From positions 1 through 64,000 of the forward strand of contig NZ_SLXP01000004.1 of NCBI RefSeq assembly GCF_004343075.1: DNA of 64,000 nt. Direction: 5' to 3'. Source of the stretch: Rhodovulum marinum. Its GTDB lineage: Bacteria > Pseudomonadota > Alphaproteobacteria > Rhodobacterales > Rhodobacteraceae. Below, one piece after another: positions 28,043-37,309 of the stretch. The stretch's first letter is position 1. The number at the start of each line of letters is the position of its first letter. The notes under the pieces are model-generated. The model ran no database searches, was not told the origin of the DNA, and saw only the letters and a program-made list of their open reading frames with translations. The translations under genes were made by a program, and so were the position numbers.

Positions 28043-29030
28043 GCATCTTCCTTTTCGACAGACGTTCCGCGACCGGGAAGATCGCCGCGCCGATCCCGAT
28101 GGCGAACCACAGCGTGGTCACCCGGATCACCGCGGTCGCCGCGATCGAGGTTTCGGGGGGAAGCCCCTCGAGCGTGAGGAGCGCGATCATCGTGGCCTCG
28201 GCTCCGCCGAGACCGCCCGGCGCGCCGGTCAGACCGCCCGCGAGCGTGGCGAAGACGAAGATCGCCATCGCGGTGGCCACGGAGGTGTCGGCGCCCAGCC
28301 AGGCGAGCAACAGGTAGAAGGCGTACCCCTCGGCCAGCCAGCCGACCAGGCCCAGCGCCACCGCGCCCGCCAGCACGCCGGAATGCGAGAAATGCGCCAG
28401 CGTCCGCGCCATGCCGCGCAGCCGCCCGAACAGCCGGTGCCAGCGCCCGACGACGCGGTAGGTGCGGGTGATGAGCGCGGTCAGAAGGCGGGAATTCGTG
28501 GCGATGGCGGCGGCGGCAAGGGCGAGGGCGGCCAGCGGCACGGCGCCCGCGATGCCGCTGGTCGAAAGCGCGAGCGCCCCGGCCAGGATCAGCGCCATCG
28601 CCACCAGGTCGCCCGCCCGGTCCATCAGGAAGAGCGGCGCGGTGCGTTCCAGCGTCAGGCCGGTTTCGCGGCGGATCCAGCGCACGCGCACCAGTTCGCC
28701 GACCCGGCCGGGGGTCACGCTCATCAGGAAACCGCCGAGGTAATGGCGCATGTCGCGGACCAGGTCGGGGGGCAGGCCGACGCGGCGCGCGAACAGGTGC
28801 CAGCGCAGCCCGCGCATGGCGTAATTGACCAGCGACAGCCCCAGCAACAGCGCCATCTGCAACGGGCCAAGGCGCAACAGCTGGTCGCGCGTCTCCTGCC
28901 AGCCGGTGGCGGCGGCCAGCCCGGCCAGGCCGGCCAGCACCAGCACCAGAAGCCCCAGCAACAGCAGCGTGTCGCGCCAGCGCTGCGGCGGGGTGGTTCC
29001 GGTCGGAGGGGAAACGCGCGTCGTCATCAT
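28023..29030 (-). CDS. Flippase-like membrane protein (LPG synthase TM region, UPF0104)
   Basis: A 335-residue polytopic protein with about eight membrane segments. It has the family hallmarks YAMRGLRWHLFARRVG, SVTPGRVGELVRVRWIRRET (shown in two parts in the protein) and GGLTGAPGGLGGAEA. The family contains the membrane part of lysyl-phosphatidylglycerol synthases and candidate lipid flippases. First of three overlapping genes with DprE1- and DprE2-like enzymes, so a role in moving the lipid-linked sugar is a reasonable inference. ATG at 29030 or 29027; no strong ribosome-binding site. Confidence 0.75.
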   Translation of the reverse strand: MMTTRVSPPTGTTPPQRWRDTLLLLGLLVLVLAGLAGLAAATGWQETRDQLLRLGPLQMALLLGLSLVNYAMRGLRWHLFARRVGLPPDLVRDMRHYLGGFLMSVTPGRVGELVRVRWIRRETGLTLERTAPLFLMDRAGDLVAMALILAGALALSTSGIAGAVPLAALALAAAAIATNSRLLTALITRTYRVVGRWHRLFGRLRGMARTLAHFSHSGVLAGAVALGLVGWLAEGYAFYLLLAWLGADTSVATAMAIFVFATLAGGLTGAPGGLGGAEATMIALLTLEGLPPETSIAATAVIRVTTLWFAIGIGAAIFPVAERLSKRKMHAVENR

Positions 29031-29324
29031 GTCACCGCGCGCATAGCAACAGATTGGGGCGGATTTATGAAGCCGTTTCCGTAACGGCAACGCCGAGGGG
29101 GGCGCGGGCGGCCGGCGGTTTGCGGCCGATCACGCCGTTCTCGCGCGGGGTCACGGAAAAGCGGCACATGATCTGTGCGCATGTGCACTCACGCCGCCTT
29201 GAGGGCACGCGTCTGTGCGTTGAAGTGAGGTGTGTCCACGCCCAGTTTCCCCCTACCGACGCACCGAACGCGTCCCGAACCCCAAGGATCGGATCCCGAT
29301 CCGCAAATGACAGAGGAGACCGAC

Positions 29325-29699
29325 ATGAAACGCCTTGCCATCACCACCGCCCTGATCCTGTCCGCCGCCGCGCCCGCGATGGCCCAAAGCCAGCTGGAGC
29401 GGCAGCTGGGCGTGCCCGCGGGGGAATACACGCTGTCCCAGTTGGTGCAGCTGAAATCTGCCGCCGAACAGACCGGCAATGACGGCGCCGTGCATTTCAA
29501 GGCCGCCAGCGACATGACGATGTCGACCGCCGGGCCGGTGAACCAGCGCGCCCGCGACCTGATCCGCGCGCAGGCGCTGACCAGTGATGACGGCAACACC
29601 CGGCTGTTCGCCGACAACGTGGGCACCGTCGTGTCGGGCGAGATCGCCAACCCGCGCGCCCGCGCGATCATCGAGGACATGGCGCAAGCCGAAGACTGA
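29325..29699 (+). CDS. Small exported protein of unknown function
   Basis: A 124-residue protein with a clear signal peptide (MKRLAITTALILSAAAPAMA, cleaved before Q). The mature part is polar, with EYTLSQLVQLKSAAEQTGND near its start and a C-terminus rich in acidic and Ala residues. There are no cysteines and no membrane segment. RBS AGAGGAG lies six bases before the ATG. I recognise no family. It is monocistronic, ending before a strong bidirectional terminator. Confidence 0.75.
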   Translation: MKRLAITTALILSAAAPAMAQSQLERQLGVPAGEYTLSQLVQLKSAAEQTGNDGAVHFKAASDMTMSTAGPVNQRARDLIRAQALTSDDGNTRLFADNVGTVVSGEIANPRARAIIEDMAQAED

Positions 29700-29736
29700 G
29701 GCGCGCACGTCCTGCGCCGCGGCGGCGTGAAAACGG

Positions 29737-29762
29737 AACGGGGGCCCGCCGGCCCCCGTTTT
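29737..29762. terminator. Bidirectional intrinsic terminator
   Basis: A perfect 10-bp stem (AACGGGGGCC with GGCCCCCGTT) and a CGCC loop end in TTTT on the plus strand and in TTCCGTTTTC on the minus strand. It separates the exported protein gene from the convergent CoA-transferase operon. Confidence 0.85.
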
Positions 29763-29772
29763 GCGTTGCGGC

Positions 29773-30402
<630 letters not shown>

Positions 30403-30415
30403 GTCGTTCTCTCCC

Positions 30416-31111
30416 TTACGCCGCGCGGGTGGTGCGCTGTTCGATGCGCTTTTCATGCTCGCCCTGGATCAGGCGGTGCACGTAGATGCCGGGCAGGTGG
30501 ATCTTGTCGGGGTCCAACTCGCCCGGTTGCACGATTTCCTCGACCTCGGCCACGCAGACCTTGCCGCACATCGCCGCCGGCGGGTTGAAGTTGCGCGCGG
30601 TCTTGCGGAACACCAGGTTGCCGGTGGTGTCGGCCTTCCACGCCTTGACGATCGACAGGTCCGCCACGATCCCGCGTTCCAGGATATAGGTCTGGCCGTC
30701 GAATTCCTTGTGTTCCTTGCCCTCGGCGATCACGGTGCCGACGCCGGTTTTCGTGTAGAAGCCGGGGATGCCGCAGCCGCCCGCGCGCATGCGTTCGGCG
30801 AGCGTGCCCTGCGGGTTGAATTCCAGTTCAAGTTCGCCCGACAGGTATTGGCGCATGAACTCGGCATTCTCGCCCACGTAGGACGAGATCATCTTTTTCA
30901 CCTGGCGCGTCTGCAGCAGGATGCCGATGCCGAAATCGTCCACGCCCGCGTTGTTCGAGGCGAAGGTCAGGTCCCTTGTCCCCGCCTCCTTGATCGCCTG
31001 GATCAAGAGTTCCGGGATGCCGCAAAGCCCGAAGCCGCCCGCGGCGATGAACATGCCGTCGAACAACAGCCCGTCCAGGGCCTCGGCGGCGCTGCCATAC
31101 ACCTTGTTCAT
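30416..31111 (-). CDS. scoA: 3-oxoacid CoA-transferase subunit A
   Basis: A 231-residue partner of subunit B. The family motif [16 protein letters not shown] is at about residues 25-40, and [22 protein letters not shown] follows in two parts. [18 protein letters not shown] is the expected central motif. A GGGGAG ribosome-binding site precedes the ATG. The two subunit genes form a short operon. Confidence 0.93.
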   Translation of the reverse strand: MNKVYGSAAEALDGLLFDGMFIAAGGFGLCGIPELLIQAIKEAGTRDLTFASNNAGVDDFGIGILLQTRQVKKMISSYVGENAEFMRQYLSGELELEFNPQGTLAERMRAGGCGIPGFYTKTGVGTVIAEGKEHKEFDGQTYILERGIVADLSIVKAWKADTTGNLVFRKTARNFNPPAAMCGKVCVAEVEEIVQPGELDPDKIHLPGIYVHRLIQGEHEKRIEQRTTRAA

Positions 31112-31201
31112 GGATCACTCCCCGTCTGAACCTTCGGCCCGAGTAGTGGCGAAGGGGCGACGGGGAGTCAATGTGATGCCGCGCTGCGGCGGTCGGCCGG
31201 G

Positions 31202-33814
31202 CTATTCGGCGGCCTTCTTGGCGGCGGGTTTCTTGGCCGTGGTCTTCTTGGCGGCGGTTTTCTTTGCCGCGGGTTTCTTCGCGGCGGGCTTCTTTGCGGC
31301 GGGTTTCTTGGCCGCGGTCTTGCGGGTGCCCTTCTTGGCCGCCTTCTCGTCGATCAGCTGGACGGCCAGTTCCATCGTGACATCGTCGGGCTCGGTCCCC
31401 TTGGGCAGGGTGGCGTTGACCTTTTCCCATTTGACATAGGGGCCATAGCGGCCCTCCATCACGTTGACGGCGCCGCCCTTTTCCGGGTGTTCGCCCAGTT
31501 CGCGCAGGGGTTTGGCGGTGGACGCCCCCCGGCCGCGGGTCTTTTTCTGGGCCAGCACTTCGACCGCGCGGTTCATGCCGACGGTGAACACCTCTTCCAC
31601 GTCGGGCAGGTTGGCATAGACGCGGCCGTGCTTGACGTAGGGGCCATAGCGGCCGATGCCCGCCTCGACCAGTTCGCCATCCTCGGGATGCGGGCCGATC
31701 TCGCGCGGAAGCGACAGCAGCATCAGCGCCTTTTCCAGGTCGATCGTCTCGGGCGCCCAGCCCTTGGGCAGGCTGGCGCGGGGCGGTTTCGGCTGCTCCT
31801 CGGTCGGTTCGCCCTTTTGCACGTAGGGCCCGAAGCGGCCGTTGCGCAGGGTGATTTCCTCGCCCTCGTCATGGCCCAGCACCTTGCCGTCCAGTTCGGC
31901 GGCCGGGTCGTCGCCATTGGGGGCCGAGAGCGGGCGGGTATAGCGGCATTCGGGATAGTTGGTGCAGCCGATGAAGGCGCCCCCCGAGCGCGCGGTTTTC
32001 AGGTTCAGCCGGCCCAGCCCGCATTTCGGGCAGACGCGGGGATCGGTGCCGTCCGCGCGGGGCGGGTACAGGTGGGGGGCCAGAACCTCGTCGATCTTCT
32101 CCAGCACCTCGGAGATGCGCAGGTCGGCGGTTTCGGCGAGGGCCGCAGAGAAATCGCGCCAGAAGCGCGCCAGCACGTCGTGATAGTCGCGGCTGCCGGC
32201 GGACACGTCGTCAAGTTCGTCCTCCAGGTTCGCGGTGAATTCATAGCCCACGTATTTCTGGAAGTAGTTGGACAGGAAGGCGGTCACCAGCCGGCCCTTG
32301 TCCTCGGGGATCAGGCGGTTCTTGTCCTTGGTGACATAGCCGCGGTCCTGGATCGTGGTGACGATGGAGGCATAGGTGGAGGGCCGGCCGATGCCGAGTT
32401 CCTCCATCCGCTTGACCAGCGTGGCCTCGGTATAGCGGGGGGGCGGCTGGGTGAAATGCTGTTCGGGGGTGACGCTTTCGCGTTTGGCGGGCTCGCCCTG
32501 GGCGATCTGGGGCAGGCGCTTGTCGTCGTCGTCGACCACGACATCGTCGCGCCCCTCTTCGTAGACCTTGAGGAAGCCGTCGAACAACACGACCTGGCCG
32601 GTGGCGCGCAGGCTGACCTGTTTGTCGCCGCTGGTCACGTCGACCGTGGTGCGTTCCAGGCGCGCGGCCTCCATCTGGCTGGCCAGGGTGCGTTTCCAGA
32701 TCAAGTCATACAGTTTCTTCTGGTCGGCATCCGTCACCCGCAGGCTGGCCGCGTCGCGGGTCATGTCGGTGGGGCGGATGCATTCATGCGCCTCTTGGGC
32801 GTTCTTGGCCTTGTTCTTGTACATCCGCGGCGATTTCGGGACGTAATCGGCGCCGTAGCGGTCCTTGATCGCGTCGCGGGCGGCCATCACCGCCTCGGGG
32901 GCCATGTCGATGCCGTCGGTCCGCATGTAGGTGATATGCCCCGCCTCGTAGAGCCGTTGCGCCGCCTGCATGGTCTGGCGCGCGCCGAAGCCGAACTTGC
33001 GGCTGGCCTCTTGCTGGAGCGTCGAGGTCATGAAGGGCGGGGCGGGGTTGCGGCTGGCGGGCTTGGCCTCGACCGCCTCGACGGTGAAGGTGCGGCTGGT
33101 GATCGCCTGCACGGCCAGTTCGGCGGCGGTGTCGGTGGCGATGTCGAACTTGTCCAGCTTCTTGCCGCCCAGAACGGTCAGCCGGGCCTCGTAGGTCTGG
33201 CCGCGGGGGGTGGCGAAGATGGCCTTGACCGACCAGTATTCGCGGGCGCGGAAGGCCTCGATCTCCATCTCGCGTTCGACGATCAGGCGCAGGCACACGG
33301 ATTGCACGCGGCCGGCCGATTTCGCACCGGGCAGTTTCCGCCACAGCACCGGCGACAGGTTGAAGCCCACCAGGTAATCCAGCGCGCGCCGCGCGAGATA
33401 GGCATGCACCAGCGGTTCGTCGACCTGGCGGGGGTTCTTCATTGCCTCGGTCACGGCGGACTTGGTGATCGCGTTGAACACCACGCGGCTGACGGCGGTG
33501 TCCTTCTTGATCGCCTTGCGGCTGCGCAGCGCCTCTTCCAGGTGCCAGGAAATCGCCTCGCCCTCGCGGTCGGGGTCGGTGGCGAGGATCAGCGCGTTGT
33601 CCTCTTTCAGGGCGTCGGCGATCGCCTTGACATGTTTGCGGCTGTCGCTCGCGATCTCCCATTTCATCTCGAAATCATGGTCGGGATCGACCGACCCGTC
33701 CTTGGGCGGCAGGTCGCGGACATGCCCGTAAGAGGCCAGAACCGTGTAGTCGGAGCCCAGATACTTGTTGATTGTCTTGGCCTTGGCCGGGGACTCGACA
33801 ACGACGACGGGCAT
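31202..33814 (-). CDS. topA: DNA topoisomerase I
   Basis: An 870-residue type IA topoisomerase that relaxes negative supercoils. The Toprim domain begins at residue 2 (VVVVESPAKAKTINKYLG) and contains DPDREGEAISWH. The active-site tyrosine is in GHITYMRTDG. One four-cysteine zinc motif is visible (CPKCGLGRLNLK then GCTNYPEC), followed by several repeats with the pattern RYGPYVK. The final 45 residues are a Lys/Ala tail of PAAKK and TAAKK units. The start at 33814 gives the conserved N-terminus; the frame upstream has no similarity. Confidence 0.96.
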   Translation of the reverse strand: MPVVVVESPAKAKTINKYLGSDYTVLASYGHVRDLPPKDGSVDPDHDFEMKWEIASDSRKHVKAIADALKEDNALILATDPDREGEAISWHLEEALRSRKAIKKDTAVSRVVFNAITKSAVTEAMKNPRQVDEPLVHAYLARRALDYLVGFNLSPVLWRKLPGAKSAGRVQSVCLRLIVEREMEIEAFRAREYWSVKAIFATPRGQTYEARLTVLGGKKLDKFDIATDTAAELAVQAITSRTFTVEAVEAKPASRNPAPPFMTSTLQQEASRKFGFGARQTMQAAQRLYEAGHITYMRTDGIDMAPEAVMAARDAIKDRYGADYVPKSPRMYKNKAKNAQEAHECIRPTDMTRDAASLRVTDADQKKLYDLIWKRTLASQMEAARLERTTVDVTSGDKQVSLRATGQVVLFDGFLKVYEEGRDDVVVDDDDKRLPQIAQGEPAKRESVTPEQHFTQPPPRYTEATLVKRMEELGIGRPSTYASIVTTIQDRGYVTKDKNRLIPEDKGRLVTAFLSNYFQKYVGYEFTANLEDELDDVSAGSRDYHDVLARFWRDFSAALAETADLRISEVLEKIDEVLAPHLYPPRADGTDPRVCPKCGLGRLNLKTARSGGAFIGCTNYPECRYTRPLSAPNGDDPAAELDGKVLGHDEGEEITLRNGRFGPYVQKGEPTEEQPKPPRASLPKGWAPETIDLEKALMLLSLPREIGPHPEDGELVEAGIGRYGPYVKHGRVYANLPDVEEVFTVGMNRAVEVLAQKKTRGRGASTAKPLRELGEHPEKGGAVNVMEGRYGPYVKWEKVNATLPKGTEPDDVTMELAVQLIDEKAAKKGTRKTAAKKPAAKKPAAKKPAAKKTAAKKTTAKKPAAKKAAE

Positions 33815-33959
33815 GGAATTCCTTTCGACTCGGGTTCCGCGGGGGGCGGGCACCCTTGGCGGCGGAAAATGTGGGGGGCGGGGGGGGAATGTCAATGCGA
33901 ACCCCGTGACCCCGCCTGCCCCTGCGGCAAGCCGCCGGGCGCGACGGCGCGGGCGCCGG

Positions 33960-35147
33960 TCAGTCGCGGCGCGAGATCAGCCCGCCCGGCGCGCGCGAAA
34001 TGCGGCCTTCCAGTTCGAGGGTGACCAGTTCCGGCGCGACCTGGCCCGCGGGCAGGTCGAGATCGCGGATCAGCTGATCCTCGGCCAGCGGCGAGGGGCC
34101 GAGCCGGTCGAGGATCGCGCTGTGCAGGCGGGCCGGGTCGGCGGGCGTGGTGCGGCGGGCATGGGCGGGGGTTTCCGGCACCTCGGTGATGCGGGGACGG
34201 GGGCGCGGGGCCGGGGCGGGGGTGTCGAACAGGTCGCGCATCGCGGGGGGCTGGGCGGGCTGCTGGGCCAGCGCCTCGATCACGTCGGCGGGATTGCGCA
34301 CCAGCGTCGCGCCGTCGCGGATCAGCATGTTGCAGCCCGCGGCGCGGGCGTCGAACGGGTGGCCGGGCACCGCCAGCACCTCGCGCCCCTGGTCGAGCGC
34401 GGTGCGCGCGGTGATCAGGCTGCCCGAACGCGCGGCGGCCTCGACCACCACGACGGCGCGGGCGAGCCCCGAGATGATGCGGTTGCGCTGGGGAAAGTGG
34501 CGGGCCTGGGGGTGCAGCCCGGCGGGATGTTCGGACAGGCGCAGGCCACGCTCGCCGATATCGGCGAACAGCGCCTCGTTCTCCGCGGGATAGACCACGT
34601 CGACGCCGCCCGCGAGCACCGCGATGGTGCCGCCGTCCAGCGCGGCCAGGTGGGCGGCGCGGTCGATGCCGCGGGCCAGCCCCGAAACGACGACATGGCC
34701 CGCCTCGGCCAGGCCCTCGGCCATGCGGCGCGCCATGCGCGTGCCCAGCGACGAGGCGTTGCGCGCGCCGACCAGGGCGACCATCGGGCGGGCCAGAAGG
34801 TCGGTGCGCCCGACCGCCCACAGGACCGGCGGCGCGTCGGGCAGGTCGGCCAGCGCGTCCGGGTAGCCCGGCGCGCCATGGACCAGCGGCACCGCGCCCA
34901 GCGCCCGGCCCTTGGCGAGTTCGGCGTGCACGACGCCCTCGGGGCAGGGGTCGTAGCCCTCGACGCCGGCCGCGCGCGCGATGTCGGGCAGGGCGTCCAG
35001 CGCGGCGCGGGCGCTGCCATGTTCGGCGATCAGCCGGTGATAGGTGGTCGCCCCCACGCGCCGCGACCGGACCAGCCGCAGCCGGGCCACGAGCTCGGCC
35101 TGGGGCAGGGTGGCGGCGGTCGGGGAATCGGCAAGGGCGCTGGGCAC
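33960..35147 (-). CDS. dprA: DNA-processing protein DprA
   Basis: A 395-residue protein that protects incoming single-stranded DNA and loads RecA. The Rossmann-like core (about 105-300) has VALVGARNASSLGTRMA, VVSGLARGIDRAAHLAAL and FPQRNRIISGLARAVVVVEA. A C-terminal winged helix (about 330-390) follows a proline-rich linker. GTG start at 35147. Family members serve natural transformation and, in Rhodobacterales, recombination of gene-transfer-agent DNA. Confidence 0.93.
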   Translation of the reverse strand: MPSALADSPTAATLPQAELVARLRLVRSRRVGATTYHRLIAEHGSARAALDALPDIARAAGVEGYDPCPEGVVHAELAKGRALGAVPLVHGAPGYPDALADLPDAPPVLWAVGRTDLLARPMVALVGARNASSLGTRMARRMAEGLAEAGHVVVSGLARGIDRAAHLAALDGGTIAVLAGGVDVVYPAENEALFADIGERGLRLSEHPAGLHPQARHFPQRNRIISGLARAVVVVEAAARSGSLITARTALDQGREVLAVPGHPFDARAAGCNMLIRDGATLVRNPADVIEALAQQPAQPPAMRDLFDTPAPAPRPRPRITEVPETPAHARRTTPADPARLHSAILDRLGPSPLAEDQLIRDLDLPAGQVAPELVTLELEGRISRAPGGLISRRD

Positions 35148-35193
35148 GGGTCTGGGTCTCCGCTCGATGACCGAGGGACAGTGCCGCGTCGAA

Positions 35194-35210
35194 GGTTAAC
35201 AGAAGGTGAA
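35194..35210 (-). promoter_or_regulatory. CtrA-like site proximal to dprA
   Basis: On the minus strand this reads TTCACCTTCTGTTAACC: TTCA, seven bases, then TTAACC. The CtrA consensus is TTAA-N7-TTAA(C), so one base differs in the left half. It lies about 49 bp upstream of the dprA start. Confidence 0.45.
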
Positions 35211-35468
35211 TGGCGCTGGCGACCGGCCGGGCCGGGCCCGGGGGCTGTGGCCATCGCGCCGCGCCGGCATGGGGCGCGGCGGGGGCGGGGATGCGGGGAA
35301 AGGGGGGCTGAAAAGTCGTGTCGCGCCCGAGGGGGCGCGACCGGATGAGACGAGGTTACGTTTCCAGGGAGTCTTCCCGGGTGGGTGGTGCGAGGGGGTG
35401 GTAGGAAGAAAAATTCTCCACGTTTTCGCAACTCCGCCTCATCCGTGACACCAGAATTCGGCGCAAAA

Positions 35469-35485
35469 GGTTAATACAAGGTGAA
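35469..35485 (-). promoter_or_regulatory. CtrA-like site distal to dprA
   Basis: On the minus strand this reads TTCACCTTGTATTAACC, matching the proximal site at 15 of 17 positions, including the same TTCA-N7-TTAACC layout. It lies about 325 bp upstream of dprA and 89 bp beyond the end of tldD. Confidence 0.4.
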
Positions 35486-35541
35486 CGGATTCAAGAATTT
35501 CGCCTTAAAGGAGAGTTTTTTCCTGACCGTTCGATAAAATT

Positions 35542-35557
35542 CGGCGAAAATTCGCCG
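35542..35557 (-). terminator. Terminator of tldD
   Basis: A 7-bp stem (CGGCGAA with TTCGCCG) and a two-base core lie 17 bp after the tldD stop. On the minus strand the hairpin is followed by AATTTTATCG, an A/T tract suited to intrinsic termination. Confidence 0.6.
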
Positions 35558-35573
35558 GTTTTCAAGGTGCGGC

Positions 35574-36995
35574 TCAGGCCGCCGCGCCCCCCACGGTCAG
35601 CCCCCCGATCATCAGCGTGGGCTGGCCCACGCCGACGGGCACCCATTGCCCCTGCTTGCCGCAATTGCCGATGCCGGGGTCCAGCGCCATGTCGTTGCCG
35701 ATGGCGCGGATCTTCTGCAGCGCGGTCGGCCCGTCGCCGATCAGGGTGGCGCCCTTGACCGGGGCGCCGACCTTGCCGTCCTTCACGCGGTAGGCCTCGG
35801 TGCAGCTGAAGACGAACTTGCCGTTGGTGATGTCGACCTGTCCGCCGCCGAATCCAACGGCATAGATGCCGTCCTTGAGGTCGGCCAGGATATCGGCGGG
35901 GTCGGCCTCGCCCGACAGCATGTAGGTGTTGGTCATCCGCGGCATGGGCGGGTGGGCGAAGCTTTCGCGCCGGCCGTTGCCGGTGGGGGCCACGCCCATC
36001 AGGCGGGCGTTCTGGCGGTCCTGCATGAAGCCCACGAGGATGCCGTCCTCGATCAGGGTGGTCTTGCCGCTGGGCGTGCCCTCGTCGTCGAAACTGATCG
36101 ACCCGCGACGGTCGGGGAGGGTGCCGTCATCCAGCACGGTGACCCCGGGCGAGGCGACGCGCTGGCCCATGAGGCCTGCGAAGGCGGAACTCCCCTTGCG
36201 GTTGAAATCGCCCTCCAGCCCGTGGCCCACGGCCTCGTGCAACAGAACCCCCGGCCAGCCGGGGCCAAGGACCACGTCCATCACGCCCGCGGGCGCGGGT
36301 TCGGCGCGCAGGTTGACCAGGGCCACGCGCAGCGCCTCGCGCGTCGAGGCCTCCCAGTCGGCGCGGTCGAGCAGGCCCGCAAGGCCGCGCCGCCCGCCGC
36401 CGCCATGGCTGCCCGATTCGCGGCGGCCGTCCTGTTCGACGATCACGCCCACGTTCAGCCGGGCCATGGGCCGCGTGTCGGACAACAGCATCCCGTCGGG
36501 GCGCAGGATGAACACCTCTTGCAGGGACGCGGCGAGGGTGGCGGTGACCTGCACCACGCGCGGGTCGAGCGCGCGGGCAAAGGCGTCTATCTCGCGCAGG
36601 GTGTCGAGCTTCACGCCGAAGGTCGCCTCGGCCATCGGGTCGGCATCGGTATAGAGGCGGCGGTTGGTGGCCTGGGGCGGGTCGGCCAGGGTGCCGCCGC
36701 CATCGGTGACGGCCAACCGCGCGGTTTCGGCGGCGCGTTTCACTGCGGCCTCGGAAATCTCGGTGGAATGGGCATAACCGGCAGCCTCGCCCCGCACGGC
36801 GCGCAGCCCGAACCCTTCGGAGGCGTCATAGCTGGCGGTGCGCACGCGCCCGTCGTCGAAGCTGAGCACCTCGGAGCGGCGGCGTTCGAGGAACAATTCG
36901 CCATCGTCGGCCCCCGCCGTCGCCTGCTGCAACAGCGACAGCGCGCGGTCGCGGTCGATCAGCGTTTCGAAGGGGCGGAAGGGGGCCTGGGTCAT
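35574..36995 (-). CDS. tldD: Metalloprotease TldD
   Basis: A 473-residue protein of the TldD/PmbA family. The zinc motif HEAVGHGLEGD (HExxxH) is near residue 255, and the C-terminal half has GFGGGQVDITNGKFVFSCTE with the conserved cysteine. TldD works with TldE/PmbA in processing of modified peptides and in proteolysis of CcdA-type antitoxins. The start at 36995 has GAGGA upstream; a start five codons earlier is weaker. Its partner gene is not in the window. Confidence 0.93.
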   Translation of the reverse strand: MTQAPFRPFETLIDRDRALSLLQQATAGADDGELFLERRRSEVLSFDDGRVRTASYDASEGFGLRAVRGEAAGYAHSTEISEAAVKRAAETARLAVTDGGGTLADPPQATNRRLYTDADPMAEATFGVKLDTLREIDAFARALDPRVVQVTATLAASLQEVFILRPDGMLLSDTRPMARLNVGVIVEQDGRRESGSHGGGGRRGLAGLLDRADWEASTREALRVALVNLRAEPAPAGVMDVVLGPGWPGVLLHEAVGHGLEGDFNRKGSSAFAGLMGQRVASPGVTVLDDGTLPDRRGSISFDDEGTPSGKTTLIEDGILVGFMQDRQNARLMGVAPTGNGRRESFAHPPMPRMTNTYMLSGEADPADILADLKDGIYAVGFGGGQVDITNGKFVFSCTEAYRVKDGKVGAPVKGATLIGDGPTALQKIRAIGNDMALDPGIGNCGKQGQWVPVGVGQPTLMIGGLTVGGAAA

Positions 36996-37309
36996 CGGTA
37001 TCCTCGACATGAAGAAAGGCGGCAGAATGTCGCAGCTTTCGCTTGTGTCCTGCCTCTCAATATGTTTCCTTGGCGGGGCGATACAACTGTCTCCGTTCGT
37101 ATCGACAGAATGGCGGTCAACGCCAGTTCAAGGGAACCGGGGGAGGCGCGAATGCGCCAGTTCGGGTTCGACTGCCGAACTTCCCCAGATCTCGTCCGGT
37201 GCCGCACGCTCCTGCGGCCCGGACATTCCCTTCCCCTCAGCGCATTCTACCCGGGTGACACCGCCGCGCCGCTGGCGTATCAGGCGGCAGGCAATCAGAA
37301 GGCGGGCAG
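36996..37309. other. Divergent intergenic region tldD/thrC
   Basis: A 314-bp gap that should carry the promoters of tldD (minus) and thrC (plus). It is less GC-rich than coding DNA near 37060-37110. I see no hairpin, repeat or supported small gene. Confidence 0.45.

Larger units (their letters stand above)
35148..35541. other. Upstream region of dprA
   Basis: A gap of about 400 bp that precedes dprA. It contains two CtrA-like motifs (annotated separately), a G-rich stretch at 35215-35310 and AT-richer sequence from 35400 on. An 80-codon plus-strand frame at 35206-35448 has no coding features I can support. Confidence 0.5.

Noticed and set aside
35206-35448. An 80-codon plus-strand frame in the gap before dprA.
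   Set aside because: No suitable ribosome-binding site, and the Gly/Arg-rich composition looks like translated non-coding GC-rich DNA.
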